6,526 nucleotides of DNA, taken from the NCBI GenBank assembly GCA_031279915.1, contig JAITHO010000207.1, positions 1 to 6,526 on the forward strand, in the 5' to 3' direction. Under the pieces are notes generated by a model that saw only the letters and a program-made list of their open reading frames with translations, had not been told where the DNA came from and did no database searches. The position numbers and the translations under genes are program-made. This DNA is from Tannerellaceae bacterium. GTDB taxonomy: Bacteria; Bacteroidota; Bacteroidia; Bacteroidales; Tannerellaceae. Below, piece by piece: positions 5,838 through 6,526 of the stretch (position 1 is the first letter of the stretch; each line of letters starts with the position of its first letter).

Positions 5838-6526
5838 ATGAAGAAAGCAGTATTATTTACAGTCGCCATCCTGACCCTTGGATTCTTCACAGCATGCGGC
5901 GGCGGAAAGAAAGCATCCGACCAGCAACAAACTGCAGCCGCCGAGGAAAGCTGGGAAACCATCTTCGACGGCAAATCCTTTAACGGCTGGAGAGGATACA
6001 ACCGCCCGGATATGCCCGCAGCATGGGTCATTGAAGACGGTGCAATCAAGATTCAGGGATCGGGAGCTGGAGAAGCTGGAGCCTCCAATGGTGGCGACAT
6101 AATCTTCGACCGCAAGTTCAAGAACTTTGAACTTGAGCTGGAATGGAAAGTAGGCAAAGGATCGAACTCCGGAATATTCTACCTCGCGCAGGAAGTTCCG
6201 AACGAACCCATCTACATCTCCTCCCCCGAATACCAGGTGCTCGACAATGCCAACCATCCCGACGCCAAGCTCGGCGAAAAGGGCAACCGCATGTCGGCCT
6301 CACTGTACGATATGATTCCGGCCGTTCCGCAGAACTCCAAACCCTTTGGAGAATGGAACAAGGCCAAGATTATGTCATACAAAGGCACCATCGTTAACTA
6401 TCAAAACGATGAAAAAGTTCTGGAATACCACCTCTGGACGCCCCAGTGGAAAGAACTCCTCGACAAAAGCAAATTCAGCAAAGAAGCATGGCCCGTTGCC
6501 TACGATCTGCTGCTGAACTGCGGAGG
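5838..6526 (+). CDS. DUF1080 (3-keto-disaccharide hydrolase family) lipoprotein, 3' end outside window
   Basis: The frame opens at ATG 5838 and runs without a stop to the window end (229 codons plus two bases). The N-terminus is a lipoprotein signal: MKKAVLFTVAILTLGFF, then TAC with Cys20, followed by a Gly/Lys/Gln/Ala-rich linker (about 21-38). The DUF1080 domain begins at WETIFDGKSFNGW (39-51). It continues through FELELEWKVGKGSNSGIFY and the characteristic EYQVLDN-NHPDAK segment, a concanavalin-like beta-sandwich. Pfam PF06439 is named 3-keto-disaccharide hydrolase: members cleave 3-keto-glycosides made by a partner oxidoreductase. The gene follows the Tat oxidoreductase by 29 bases on the same strand and is almost certainly in its operon. 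What is missing is probably a short C-terminal end. Substrate unknown. Confidence 0.92.
   Translation, partial: MKKAVLFTVAILTLGFFTACGGGKKASDQQQTAAAEESWETIFDGKSFNGWRGYNRPDMPAAWVIEDGAIKIQGSGAGEAGASNGGDIIFDRKFKNFELELEWKVGKGSNSGIFYLAQEVPNEPIYISSPEYQVLDNANHPDAKLGEKGNRMSASLYDMIPAVPQNSKPFGEWNKAKIMSYKGTIVNYQNDEKVLEYHLWTPQWKELLDKSKFSKEAWPVAYDLLLNCG

Noticed and set aside
5878..6397. Plus-strand open frames inside the DUF1080 gene (5878-6102, 6143-6397)
   Set aside because: They are out-of-frame shadows. The frame from ATG 5838 has a lipoprotein signal and DUF1080 motifs and stays open to the window end.

Overview
The window looks like a piece of a Bacteroidales (Bacteroidota) chromosome of intermediate G+C. 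Four things point there: several promoters with the TAnnTTTG -7 box of that phylum, start codons without Shine-Dalgarno sequences, a tRNA gene with no encoded CCA, and a protein set (GH77 MalQ, bactofilin, NPP-family lipoprotein, Tat-exported Gfo/Idh/MocA oxidoreductase with a DUF1080 lipoprotein) typical of gut or host-associated Bacteroidales. I cannot fix the genus.

Layout. 1-1305 (+) is the C-terminal half of a 4-alpha-glucanotransferase (malQ) that begins upstream of the window. 1371-1733 (-) is a stand-alone bactofilin, convergent with malQ and divergent from folB (1825-2187, +). The bactofilin/folB gap carries back-to-back -7 boxes four bases apart. 2188-2886 holds no convincing gene, but contains a striking repeat array (2340-2647). 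Next come a complete tRNA-Gln(UUG) at 2887-2957 with its own promoter, and 40 bases later an NPP/alkaline-phosphatase-superfamily lipoprotein (2998-4209). A clear promoter at 4227-4258 then drives a two-gene unit: a Tat-signal Gfo/Idh/MocA oxidoreductase (4336-5808) and a DUF1080 lipoprotein (5838 to beyond the window end).

How the genes relate. MalQ (maltodextrin metabolism), FolB (folate), bactofilin (cytoskeletal scaffold) and the NPP protein look like independent neighbours. The last two genes form a real functional pair. Exported oxidoreductases with DUF1080 (3-keto-disaccharide hydrolase) partners fit the oxidise-to-3-keto-then-cleave route for glycosides, here placed in the periplasm or at an outer membrane.

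The most unusual element is the array. It has an exact 42-bp period with two different dyad-symmetric 14-mers per period, alternating every 21 bp (about two helical turns). There are eight A dyads (TTGTNGNNCNACAA) and seven B dyads (about CCGTAAATTTACGG), separated by 7-bp spacers. The period is 14 codons and the dyads make the two strands nearly equivalent, so both strands read as the same 14-residue peptide repeat. I think this is a non-coding DNA or RNA element rather than a gene, but translation cannot be excluded by eye. It ends in a terminator-like inverted repeat with a T8 tract, and a decayed partial unit lies on its left edge.
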